This document shows, piece by piece, positions 23,928-30,505 of a stretch of 47,507 nucleotides of DNA; position 1 is the first letter of the stretch, and the number at the start of each line of letters is the position of its first letter. The notes under the pieces are model-generated. The model worked only from the letters and a program-made list of their open reading frames with translations. It was not told the DNA's origin and searched no databases. Both the position numbers and the translations under genes were made by a program. The stretch is from a virus: IMG/VR virus record IMGVR_UViG_3300044977_000069, positions 1 through 47,507 of that record. One strand, given 5' to 3'.

Positions 23928-24172
23928 TGCCCACTTCCGACGCCAAGCGCGCGAAGAACGCCGAGGTTCATCAACGAATGAAGGACCAGGGCTGGAAGCG
24001 TCTGTCCCTGTGGCTCACGCCGTTCGGAGCGGCGCTGTTACCTGCGGCTGCGGCCAGATGGGGATCGGCGACCAAGGCGGTCGAGGTCGGTCTAGCAAAG
24101 TCACTGGAAGAGGAATCTCCGGGGTCGACGGTGAGGATCGCGACTGCGGTGCAGGTGGAGAGGGAAGGATGA
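23927..24172 (+). CDS. Unknown small protein
   Basis: 81 residues from ATG 23927, sharing one base with the previous TGA. The start SDAKRAKNAEVHQRMKDQGW then KRLSLWLTP recalls the ribbon-helix-helix-like N-terminus of small antitoxin-type regulators, but this is only a resemblance. Function unknown. Confidence 0.5.
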   Translation: MPTSDAKRAKNAEVHQRMKDQGWKRLSLWLTPFGAALLPAAAARWGSATKAVEVGLAKSLEEESPGSTVRIATAVQVEREG

Positions 24173-24351
24173 GCGACACTTCGGATTTGGTCCTGTTGGC
24201 TGAAACCTACCTGCGCCTGAGGCGGTGCGCGGGCGGACGCCTACTTGTTGACGGATATTGCTGTCCGCATTGCGGATCGGACGATCCACGTAAGATCTGC
24301 AAGGGGCATCGACGTAACAAGTCGCGCGCCCTCGAAAAGGTCGCCTCATGA
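24169..24351 (+). CDS. Small CxxC protein
   Basis: 60 residues, ATGA overlap. GYCCPHCGSDDPRKICKGHR gives a zinc-knuckle-like motif followed by a basic tail (RRNKSRALEK). Function unknown. Confidence 0.55.
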   Translation: MSDTSDLVLLAETYLRLRRCAGGRLLVDGYCCPHCGSDDPRKICKGHRRNKSRALEKVAS

Positions 24352-24410
24352 CCCGCGTCCTCACCCTCGCGATTCTGTCGTCCCTGACGGCCTGCGCGAG
24401 TTCGCGGTAG
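24348..24410 (+). CDS. 20-residue lipoprotein-like peptide
   Basis: ATG 24348 overlaps the previous stop by four bases. The 20 codons encode a basic start, a hydrophobic core and a lipobox (MTRVLTLAILSSLTAC) followed by only ASSR. Lipidation at the Cys would leave a 5-residue lipopeptide. Its first residues resemble those of the lipoprotein at 37897. An 80-base gap follows. It may be a truncated lipoprotein or a spanin-like remnant. Confidence 0.5.
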   Translation: MTRVLTLAILSSLTACASSR

Positions 24411-24490
24411 GTAGGGTACGGAAAACCCGGCAAACGCCGTCACGGCTCAAATTTGACCCCCTAGCGTGGACGTTACGAAAGGACCGAGCG

Positions 24491-24820
24491 ATGGAACAGA
24501 AAATCAGCGACGTGCTGGATCGGGCTGCGGATAAGATCGCGCCCGAGGGGGCGTGGACGCAGAAGACATATGCCAGATCAACGCCCAAAGGGCGAGGAGT
24601 TGGGGTGTACAACCCCAAGGCTATTTGCTGGTGCGCATTGGGCGCGATTTGGGCCAGCGAACCAAGCTTTGATGCGCAACGTCGGGCTATCGAAGCTCTT
24701 CGTGCGGTCGCAGGCGTCAGACACGTCCCGAAGTGGAACGACAGCAAGCGCAGAACCCAAGACGAGGTAGTCGCCGCCCTCCGTGAAGCCGCCCGTCGTG
24801 AACGGGAAGCCGGACGATGA
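24491..24820 (+). CDS. DUF6197-like protein
   Basis: 109 residues; AAGGA seven bases before the ATG. DRAADKIAPEGAWTQKTYAR then AICWCALGAIWAS follows the pattern of DUF6197 proteins found in phages and actinobacteria, with a WC-x-GA motif. C-terminal helix EVVAALREAARREREA. Biochemical role unknown. Confidence 0.65.
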   Translation: MEQKISDVLDRAADKIAPEGAWTQKTYARSTPKGRGVGVYNPKAICWCALGAIWASEPSFDAQRRAIEALRAVAGVRHVPKWNDSKRRTQDEVVAALREAARREREAGR

Positions 24821-24909
24821 TCCACCGCGCCCTTGCCGAAGCCGCCGTGATGGCGCTGTTTGTGGTTCTGGTGATCGTGTGGGCGCAGGTGTTGGCGGTG
24901 AGCAGATGA
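24817..24909 (+). CDS. Small single-helix membrane protein
   Basis: 30 residues with ATGA overlaps at both ends. One transmembrane helix spans AAVMALFVVLVIVWAQVLAV. Tiny membrane peptides of this sort in phage operons often modulate host envelope proteins; no specific role is supported here. Confidence 0.6.
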   Translation: MIHRALAEAAVMALFVVLVIVWAQVLAVSR

Positions 24910-25412
24910 CCTTGTGGCGTGAACAATCGGGTCGTCTCCTGCATTATGGTCCGGAGCCTATCGTTGGCGAACTCCGCAAGCCAGCAGGCGCTGGTATCTA
25001 CAAGCCAGTCGCGTTCTGGGTAAGCGTGCAAGGCGAACATGATTGGGCGGCGTGGTGCGAATCGGAGGGATGGGGAAACTTGTCTTGCGTCCACGAGGTG
25101 CGGCTCCGACCCCAGGCCGACGTCCTGCACATCCGGACCTCCAAGCAACTGAAATCCTTCGACAAGGAATTCGGTTACGGTGGCTATCGTAAAGCTTCTG
25201 GCACGCCTCGCCAGATCATGTGGGCGTTCTTGGCATCTTTTTACGAAGGCGTGATAATTGCACCATACCAATTCGGTCATCGCTTCGACCTTGATTGGTA
25301 TTACGGTTGGGACTGCGCGAGCGGCGCGATCTGGGATATTTCCGCCATCGAATCGATCACTTTGATCGAGGATAACCGCGACGCATTGCCAAGCGAACAG
25401 AACGCTGCCTAA
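24906..25412 (+). CDS. Unknown protein, last gene of rightward operon
   Basis: 168 residues, ATGA overlap. Segments KPVAFWVSVQGEHDWAAWCE and RLRPQADVLHIRTSKQLKSF then FDLDWYYGWDCASGAIWD suggest an alpha/beta fold. The pattern recalls hypothetical phage proteins with W-rich cores but no function is known to me. A likely terminator follows at 25465. Confidence 0.65.
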   Translation: MTLWREQSGRLLHYGPEPIVGELRKPAGAGIYKPVAFWVSVQGEHDWAAWCESEGWGNLSCVHEVRLRPQADVLHIRTSKQLKSFDKEFGYGGYRKASGTPRQIMWAFLASFYEGVIIAPYQFGHRFDLDWYYGWDCASGAIWDISAIESITLIEDNRDALPSEQNAA

Positions 25413-25464
25413 CTACCCCTGCCTCGCATCTCTGACGCGGTGTTACTCCTCCCTAGCTTGACTT

Positions 25465-25493
25465 CCCCGGCTGAGAGATTGGCCTGGGTTTTT
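25465..25493 (+). terminator. Likely rightward terminator
   Basis: CCCCGGC (25465-25471) pairs with GCCTGGG (25482-25488) except for one C/T mismatch, followed by TTTTT (25489-25493) and GTT. It lies 50 bases after the last rightward gene. Confidence 0.55.
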
Positions 25494-25529
25494 GTTGGGG
25501 GAAATGTCGCGGGCCGGGCGCTACTCCGG

Positions 25530-25634
25530 CTATCCAGGTGAGGCACGATACCGCCCCGTAGGCCCGTTGACATGGGTGACCTCGACTCTGGTCCACCCTG
25601 GTGGCCCGACCGTCGCCAAATCGTTCAGCGTCAC
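25530..25634 (-). CDS. Possible 34-residue protein
   Basis: A GTG frame between the rightward terminator and the membrane protein gene. It reads VTLNDLATVGPPGWTRVEVT then HVNGPTGRYRAS, which looks protein-like, but no ribosome site is clear. The rest of the 290-base stretch 25413-25701 shows no other gene. Confidence 0.3.
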   Translation of the reverse strand: MTLNDLATVGPPGWTRVEVTHVNGPTGRYRASPG

Positions 25635-25701
25635 CCTACTTGAAGGCTTCGATCAGTCGGCTTGCGGGTCTTGCTTTCCCCGCCGCCGCGACGATCCGAT
25701 T

Positions 25702-25887
25702 TTAGTACCGCACCACCGGAAACGCCAGACCTCCCATCAGCATATCGATCAGAACGACCAGCGCGATCACGCCGATGATCACCTGAGCGATCATTCCGAA
25801 TGGAGCGGGGAAGGGAATCGTACGCACGATCCACAGCGCGACGCAGAGGATCAGGGCGAAGATCAGAAGCGAGAGCAGGAGTCCCAT
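25702..25887 (-). CDS. Two-helix small membrane protein (Thivi_2564-like)
   Basis: 61 residues with two transmembrane helices (LLLSLLIFALILCVALWIV and IIGVIALVVLIDMLMGG) joined by IPFPAPFGMIAQ. This layout, with a Pro-rich link, matches small membrane proteins of the Thivi_2564 type found in bacteria and phages. No good ribosome site precedes ATG 25887. Possible holin-like or stress-type role; unproven. Confidence 0.55.
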   Translation of the reverse strand: MGLLLSLLIFALILCVALWIVRTIPFPAPFGMIAQVIIGVIALVVLIDMLMGGLAFPVVRY

Positions 25888-25919
25888 GGGAGGGGAACGG
25901 GCCGGTGAGGCTAGGGTTC

Positions 25920-26384
25920 CTAAAACTGCCGCCAGTCGACGCCATCCAATGACCGGATAGTTTCAGAGCGCCTCGGATGCGCAGGCTTGTTGCCGAGATG
26001 CTTCTTGCGTCCAAGCGCCGCGAGAGCGTCCGCGCGCTCATTCCACCTGTTTCCGTTGTGGCCCTTCACCCATTGAAACCCAACACGCCGGCCCTTCATG
26101 AGCGCCCGCGCTTCGTCGATCAGATCCCTGTTGGCGCGACCATTCCATTTTCCGCTGATGACATTCATCGCCAAGATGCTGTCGGATCGGATCAACACAG
26201 CGCCTGCGATAGGGTAGCGAAGCGCTTCGACGATGGCGCGCATCTCCATTCGGTTATTGGTCGTGTCGGATTCGCCGCCGTGCTTTTCGATGCCGATCGA
26301 TGGGATCACAAACCCCCAGCCACCGTGACCAGGATTCGGCTCGCAGGCGCCATCGGTCCAAATTTCTGTCACTTGCCGGGCCAT
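25920..26384 (-). CDS. rnhA: Ribonuclease HI
   Basis: 154 residues, the usual length. The catalytic set is in place: Asp11 in TDGACEPNPGHGGWGF, Glu47 in NNRMEMRAI, Asp68 in IRSDSI, and the last acidic site (Asp119) in WVKGHNGNRWNERADALA. It removes RNA from RNA:DNA hybrids, for example primers at the phage origin. The gene starts directly next to the stop of the initiator-like gene, forming part of the replication operon. Confidence 0.93.
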   Translation of the reverse strand: MARQVTEIWTDGACEPNPGHGGWGFVIPSIGIEKHGGESDTTNNRMEMRAIVEALRYPIAGAVLIRSDSILAMNVISGKWNGRANRDLIDEARALMKGRRVGFQWVKGHNGNRWNERADALAALGRKKHLGNKPAHPRRSETIRSLDGVDWRQF

Positions 26385-27044
26385 CTACGCCACCAGCCTC
26401 AGGTCGCCGGGAAACGTTCCCCACGCTGACCGCCATTCGCCGGTGTCCCGGTAATGCTGGATTCGTTCGGCCTGGATGAAGGGGGAGACGGGCTCAACAA
26501 CGACCCCGTTCGCTTCCTTCGGGAGCCAGTGCTCGTATTTTTGGTCGTTCAGCCAGATGTGAAAACCAGGGCCTCCGGATCGCTCGACGTCCCGATCCTC
26601 GGATCGGTATCGCTTCAGGGCGGCCAGCAAGCGCTCAGGCTCGATTTTCGCTGCGGCCCGGGTCCAAGCTGTTTTGGATTTAGCTTGGCTTGATCGCTGT
26701 CGCATCGTTTGGGTGCAAGCCTTCCAAGCTTGGTTGAAAAGCTCATCGAGAGCGCCGTCAGGCGCGCCGTGGGTGGGTGGGTTGAAAGAGGGGTTTATCT
26801 TTGAAGGGGGTTTGGGGGAAACTTTCTCAGGGGAGGAAGAAGGGAGAGCGGGGTCACGCTGTGACGCGTCACTTGTTACGTCACTTGTTACGTCACGCGC
26901 CTTCATGCGCTCTCTGTATCTGGCTTGTCGCTCCGCCCCCGCAGAGCGCGCGCGAGGCTCACCAAGAGATTCGATGATATCGGCCGCCTGATCGAGGGTG
27001 AGGCCGGCAGCGGCCATCTTGCGGAGAGCGTCGGCGACACTCAT
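26385..27044 (-). CDS. Replication initiator / helicase-loader-like protein
   Basis: 219 residues from ATG 27044, which forms an ATGA overlap with the small gene before it and has GGTGG upstream. The N-terminus (VADALRKMAAAGLTLDQAAD) is helical, followed by a basic stretch, a Pro/Ser-rich linker and a C-terminal helical domain (AAAKIEPERLLAALKRYRSE then GFHIWLNDQKYEHWL). Such layout and position next to dnaB fit the lambda O/P-type initiators or loaders of phages that use host polymerase. The linker is encoded by 12-bp repeats that may mark the origin. No ATPase motif, so an initiator fits better than a DnaC-like loader. Confidence 0.55.
   Translation of the reverse strand: MSVADALRKMAAAGLTLDQAADIIESLGEPRARSAGAERQARYRERMKARDVTSDVTSDASQRDPALPSSSPEKVSPKPPSKINPSFNPPTHGAPDGALDELFNQAWKACTQTMRQRSSQAKSKTAWTRAAAKIEPERLLAALKRYRSEDRDVERSGGPGFHIWLNDQKYEHWLPKEANGVVVEPVSPFIQAERIQHYRDTGEWRSAWGTFPGDLRLVA
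26853..26896. repeat. 12-bp direct repeats inside the initiator gene (possible origin)
   Basis: CGTCACTTGTTA occurs twice in tandem (26867-26878 and 26879-26890), with a third partial CGTCAC at 26891. A perfect palindrome GTGACGCGTCAC (26861-26872) overlaps the first, and a further GTCAC sits at 26853. On the coding strand the repeat encodes VTSD twice. Lambda carries its origin iterons inside gene O in a comparable place. A T/A-richer, purine-skewed stretch lies just left (26780-26825). Confidence 0.5.
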
Positions 27045-27136
27045 TGGCGTCCACCTTCCTTGGTAACGAAGGCAGCGACATCCGTTTGGCCATTCTGGGC
27101 TTGGAACCCACACGCCGAACCGCTATTATCTGTCAC
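27041..27136 (-). CDS. Tiny coupled gene upstream of initiator
   Basis: 31 residues from GTG 27136. The start overlaps the previous tiny gene's stop by four bases (GTGA) and the stop overlaps the initiator start by four (ATGA). The sequence reads TDNSGSACGFQAQNGQTDVA then AFVTKEGGRQ, a natural-looking small protein. Function unknown. Confidence 0.55.
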   Translation of the reverse strand: MTDNSGSACGFQAQNGQTDVAAFVTKEGGRQ

Positions 27137-27243
27137 AGTCGATCGTCCTTTCGTGCAGGACCGGAGACAAGGGCGGGATTGGTTCGCTGATTACGACCAC
27201 CCGCCCGCCCGGCTTTTGTCCACCTGTGCAGCCATTCCGTCAA
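27133..27243 (-). CDS. Tiny coupled gene downstream of dnaB
   Basis: 36 residues from TTG 27243, overlapping the dnaB stop by four bases (TTGA). It reads TEWLHRWTKAGRAGGRNQRT then a basic tail. With the next gene it exactly fills the gap between dnaB and the initiator gene. Function unknown. Confidence 0.45.
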   Translation of the reverse strand: MTEWLHRWTKAGRAGGRNQRTNPALVSGPARKDDRL

Positions 27244-28628
27244 TAGGGCGCCGTAGCCCTCCGCTCCTCACCCGGCCGATCCCGCAAGGCGTTGGACGCG
27301 ATGTCGATCCAAGCCTTCACGGTGCAGGTCGGTCCAGCCCGGTTCTTCTGGATCGACAGGTCGATTTCGAACTTGTGCTCTTCCGCCTTGGCGATCTGTT
27401 CTGGATCGCTGGAGCGCTCGTCATAATAGGCTTGGCGATAGAGCAGGCAGACGAAGTCCGCGATCTGCTCGATGGAGCCCGACCAGTTCAGATCGGCCAT
27501 GGTTGGGTGCTTGTCGGCTCGCTGCTCCGGTCCGCGATTGACCTGCGCCAATGCGAGGATAGGACATCCGACCTGCTTGGCGATGGACTTCAGTTCGTTG
27601 ACCACATCGGCCGTGTCGGCGGCCTTGTTGGACGTGGGGCGCAGCGGCTTTATGAGCCCAAGGTGGTCGATCACGATCAGGCCCGGCTCGATGCCCTGGC
27701 GTTCCCATGCGCGGACCTGACGCAATGAACGCGAGCGGATGTCCTCAATGGTGAGGCCTCCCTCGTCGCACACGCTTAGTGGTAGTTCCGCCAGCATCTT
27801 CGCGCCACGCCGGGCATGAGTGAGCGCATCGTGGTAGAGGGACCCTTTCAGGATGTCGGAATATCGGACGCGCACGCCACCGAAGAAGTCGTGGACCAAA
27901 TCCGCGATGAGCCTCGCCTGAACCTCGCGCAGGCCCATTTCCAGCGACCAGACCAGTACGGCGCGATTCGTCTGCGCTACGCCGCGTGCGAGCGACAGAG
28001 CCGCGACGGACTTGCCCATACTAGACCGTCCGCCAATCACCCAGACGTCATCGCGCTTGATGCCGCCCGTGATCCGGTCGATGCACCACAGGCCCGTCTC
28101 CACGCCGCGAAATTTGCCCTGTAGAGCCCCTTCCAGGTTTTCGAGGGCTGTGAGGCCAGCGGGAACGGCGGATGGCCCCAGAGCCGCGTCTCGCGCGATC
28201 TGGGCCAATCCTCGTTCGAGGTCTCCGAGGACCGCAGAGCCCGATCCTGCATGCCGGCACTCGCTGCGCGCAGCCTCGCATAGGTTCGTGATGCATCGCC
28301 TCGCATGAGCGTCGATCACGGCGTCCGCGAACTCGGATGCTTGGGCCACGGACGGGGCGTTGAACAGCAGATCGACGATGTGGGACGCCGGCCGATTGCG
28401 CATTCCCGGATGCGCTCCGAACTGCTCGGCGATCAACGTGACGTTGGACGAACCGCCAGCGCGGACCGATTCCCAGATCGCACCGTAGAGGGACTCGGAA
28501 AACTGATCCGGACGGACGCGCTCAAGCGCCTCGGCGCATAAGTCCCGATCCACGAGGACCATGCCAATGAGCCCCATCTCGGCATCGAGGGAAAACACGC
28601 TCATTTCGGCTAGGGCCGCACTTCGCAT
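27240..28628 (-). CDS. dnaB: Replicative DNA helicase (DnaB-like)
   Basis: 462 residues from ATG 28628; ATG 28604 is an alternative and neither has a strong ribosome site. The N-terminal domain begins SVFSLDAEMGLIGMVLVD, the DnaB start pattern. The RecA-like core has Walker A GGRSSMGKS (199-207), SLEMGLREVQARL, Walker B GLIVIDHLGL (316-325) and AQVNRGPEQRADKHP with the H4 motif. It unwinds the phage fork, working with host primase and polymerase since none is encoded here. Confidence 0.93.
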   Translation of the reverse strand: MRSAALAEMSVFSLDAEMGLIGMVLVDRDLCAEALERVRPDQFSESLYGAIWESVRAGGSSNVTLIAEQFGAHPGMRNRPASHIVDLLFNAPSVAQASEFADAVIDAHARRCITNLCEAARSECRHAGSGSAVLGDLERGLAQIARDAALGPSAVPAGLTALENLEGALQGKFRGVETGLWCIDRITGGIKRDDVWVIGGRSSMGKSVAALSLARGVAQTNRAVLVWSLEMGLREVQARLIADLVHDFFGGVRVRYSDILKGSLYHDALTHARRGAKMLAELPLSVCDEGGLTIEDIRSRSLRQVRAWERQGIEPGLIVIDHLGLIKPLRPTSNKAADTADVVNELKSIAKQVGCPILALAQVNRGPEQRADKHPTMADLNWSGSIEQIADFVCLLYRQAYYDERSSDPEQIAKAEEHKFEIDLSIQKNRAGPTCTVKAWIDIASNALRDRPGEERRATAPY

Positions 28629-28813
28629 TGAAGGCTCGACACGGCCGCCCCGAACGCCGCCGCATCTTCGGCGCGCAGGGCTATCCCGACCGCTCGCAGA
28701 AGGAGCATCAGGGCGCGCAATTTGCGCTTTGGATGTCGGTCGACGAATTCCCAGACGTGCTTGACGGCGGCGCCGTAAAGTTCAGCGTGTCCGTCTTCGT
28801 TGGCCGGGATCAC
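28610..28813 (-). CDS. Small helical protein upstream of dnaB
   Basis: 67 residues, GTG 28813 with AAGGGG eight bases upstream. A helical hydrophobic core (KLRALMLLLRAVGIALRA). Overlaps the start of dnaB. Function unknown; possibly a helicase accessory. Confidence 0.6.
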   Translation of the reverse strand: MIPANEDGHAELYGAAVKHVWEFVDRHPKRKLRALMLLLRAVGIALRAEDAAAFGAAVSSLQCEVRP

Positions 28814-28857
28814 TTCTGCGACCCCTTGAAACCCACCGCGATTTCCTGCATTCCCAT
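28810..28857 (-). CDS. Possible 15-residue leader peptide
   Basis: ATG 28857 to TGA 28810, which overlaps the next GTG by four bases (GTGA). It encodes GMQEIAVGFKGSQK after the start. AGGAG lies 12 bases upstream, a long spacing. It may be a coupled tiny gene or a leader that regulates the next gene. Confidence 0.35.
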   Translation of the reverse strand: MGMQEIAVGFKGSQK

Positions 28858-28866
28858 GGCTGGGCC

Positions 28867-28932
28867 ACGCTCCTGTTCAGCTCCGTTTCAAGGAGCGTTG
28901 GGGCGGGGAACCGCGGATCAGGCGGCCCCGCC
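28867..28932. repeat. Two hairpins between DnaA-like gene and dnaB
   Basis: ACGCTCC (28867-28873) pairs with GGAGCGT (28892-28898), and GGCGGGG (28902-28908) pairs with CCCCGCC (28926-28932). They lie in the noncoding stretch 28858-28967 of the minus transcript. Tiny coupled frames of 10 and 21 codons can also be read there (TTGA and ATGA junctions), so part may be translated. Confidence 0.45.
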
Positions 28933-28967
28933 ATTCCCTCATTTATCCGCCCACGGCAGAGCCGCCG

Positions 28968-29228
28968 TCAAGCCGCGATCGGCATCTGTTCGTAACCCTT
29001 GCAGGCGTAGTAGACGGTGCTGTGATCCCTGTTGAACCACCGGCCAACCAGGATGTAGCTCGGCAGTTTTCCACTCGGCATGGGTAGCCACTTGACCACC
29101 CGCATCGCCTCTTTCCTCGCGGCATAGACCCGATCGGTCTTGTTGTCCGACAGGATCTCCTCCGCGCTTACCCCGTGTTCATCCCCTATCAGGCGGATTA
29201 TGGTGAGAACGCGGTGGGGGAGGGTCAT
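28968..29228 (-). CDS. DnaA domain IV-like DNA-binding protein
   Basis: 86 residues from ATG 29228, ATGA overlap with the upstream gene. The sequence follows the C-terminal DnaA domain: VLTIIRLIGDEHGVSAEEIL, then VYAARKEAMRVVKWLPM, then SYILVGRWFNRDHSTVYYAC. The RDHSTV motif is the DnaA-box recognition signature. It lacks the AAA+ part of DnaA, so it cannot melt DNA by itself. It may mark the phage origin, act as a repressor, or compete with host DnaA. Confidence 0.75.
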   Translation of the reverse strand: MTLPHRVLTIIRLIGDEHGVSAEEILSDNKTDRVYAARKEAMRVVKWLPMPSGKLPSYILVGRWFNRDHSTVYYACKGYEQMPIAA

Positions 29229-29677
29229 GGATGCGAGAGTCGATGTTGCAGGGCCTTGGCGTCCCACCACGCGTTGTGCTGGACAGCGCCAGGAAGGTCA
29301 GTCGGGTAACAGTCGACGTTGTGGACCTCGAACGTCATCAGCGGATAGTCGGCGGATGCCCACTCACCACTTGCTCCAGTGGAGAGTGCGTGGCAGAAGC
29401 GAGCGATGTCGACGGGGCTGTCGGCGACGATGACGGGCACCTTATCCCTGGCGATGAAGCATCGGATTTCCCCACCAAGATCGTAGATGTGAAGACAGGA
29501 GACGTCGCGTAGCGCCTCATGTTTCTTCATGACCGGCAGCACATTCGCGACAACCCAATCATCTTTGGCAGCCGCGTCTATCTGAATGTGGATATTATCG
29601 CCGTTCTCTGCGACAAGAGCCATGCTCAGCAACGGGCCGTTGTGGCCGTCGAACTCGCAGTCGATGTAATATTTCAT
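29225..29677 (-). CDS. DEDD-type 3'-5' exoribonuclease-like protein
   Basis: 150 residues. It begins KYYIDCEFDGHNGPLLSMAL, the DxE motif of the DEDD nuclease fold as in Rv2179c-type enzymes. VHNVDCYPTDLPGAVQHNAW and WDAKALQHRL near the C-terminus supply the later acidic residues. It may trim RNA or DNA ends. In the replication operon, coupled to both neighbours by ATGA. Confidence 0.75.
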   Translation of the reverse strand: MKYYIDCEFDGHNGPLLSMALVAENGDNIHIQIDAAAKDDWVVANVLPVMKKHEALRDVSCLHIYDLGGEIRCFIARDKVPVIVADSPVDIARFCHALSTGASGEWASADYPLMTFEVHNVDCYPTDLPGAVQHNAWWDAKALQHRLSHP

Positions 29678-29892
29678 GCGTTTCCTCCCTCGATCCTCTC
29701 AAAGCAGAACGAGTACCACCGGCCCTCGCGATCCGGCCCGGCAACCGCACGGTCTGCGCCCAACGGTGTGGGTGTCTCATGCTCGCCGAACAGCCAGTCC
29801 GTGATCGGGATCACCTGACCGTCCGAAAGGGTTGCGGTGGCGGATTCGTCGTCGAAGGAGGAGACTTCGGGCGGGAACGACGCTCGCTTCAT
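29674..29892 (-). CDS. Unknown small protein
   Basis: 72 residues from ATG 29892 (ATGA overlap). The N-terminal part is acidic and Ser-rich, the middle reads TLSDGQVIPITDWLFG, the end DREGRWYSFCFERIEGG. Function unknown. Confidence 0.6.
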   Translation of the reverse strand: MKRASFPPEVSSFDDESATATLSDGQVIPITDWLFGEHETPTPLGADRAVAGPDREGRWYSFCFERIEGGNA

Positions 29893-30140
29893 CGGCCGAG
29901 TCCCCGCCACTTCGCGATGTCCGACTGCATCTTCTCCATTCGCTCGGATGCGTCCCCGTAGTTCCAGGCGAGCCGCTGACGCAGGTCCCGCCAAGCTTCG
30001 AAATGGCGGACGGCCGCTTCTCTCGGGGGTAAGGACGCACGAACTTGGTACACGCTGAGCCCCAACGCGTCGGCTATATGCTGGAGGGGAATTCCCTTGC
30101 GCCATTCGCGGGCGATGAAATCGGTCGCGTCGTCGGTCAC
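29889..30140 (-). CDS. Small HTH-like protein
   Basis: 83 residues, GTG start in a GTGA overlap. REWRKGIPLQHIADALGLSV then YQVRASLPPREAAVRH resembles a helix-turn-helix of a small phage DNA-binding protein. The C-terminal half is a long charged helix. A regulatory or replication accessory role is inferred. Confidence 0.55.
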   Translation of the reverse strand: MTDDATDFIAREWRKGIPLQHIADALGLSVYQVRASLPPREAAVRHFEAWRDLRQRLAWNYGDASERMEKMQSDIAKWRGLGR

Positions 30141-30505
30141 ATCACCACCCTTATCCGAATGCCGTATTCCGCAAGAAAGTGTTTGGCCTTCCAGCGGAAC
30201 AGTTGTGTTATCGTCGCCTTGGATTTCACGTCCTCGACAACGATTTCGTCATCCTCATAGTACACGAAGTCTGGTATGATGTGACCTATGACTTTCGTCC
30301 CAGCGTGCAGTGGATACTTCACCTGCCTTTGCAGGCGGCCTATCAAACCGCCGCGTTCCAGCAACTTCAACTCGGCCCACCGATGACTTTCGCGGATGCT
30401 GTCGAAATTCAGGCCATCCACCGTCACGGGCGTGTTGCGGTACTTGCGGGGGCGATCCTTCGCGATCTCTCCGCGCAGGGCTGCGAGCTGTTGGGCTGGC
30501 GTCAC
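30137..30505 (-). CDS. DUF1064 protein (nuclease-like)
   Basis: 122 residues, GTG start in a GTGA overlap. The pattern KYRNTPVTVDGLNFDSIRES then HRWAELKLLERGGLIG, YPLHAG, and DFVYYEDDEIVVEDVKSKAT fits DUF1064, related to Holliday-junction-resolvase-like and VSR-like nucleases, with E (ESHRWAEL) and D/K residues (PDFVY, VEDVKSK) as a candidate catalytic set. Its neighbours are replication and modification genes. Confidence 0.75.
   Translation of the reverse strand: MTPAQQLAALRGEIAKDRPRKYRNTPVTVDGLNFDSIRESHRWAELKLLERGGLIGRLQRQVKYPLHAGTKVIGHIIPDFVYYEDDEIVVEDVKSKATITQLFRWKAKHFLAEYGIRIRVVM

Noticed and set aside
25492-25908. A 138-codon plus-strand frame after the rightward terminator
   Set aside because: Most of it is antisense to the two-helix membrane protein, with a His/Asp/Gln-rich pattern typical of a shadow frame; no ribosome site.
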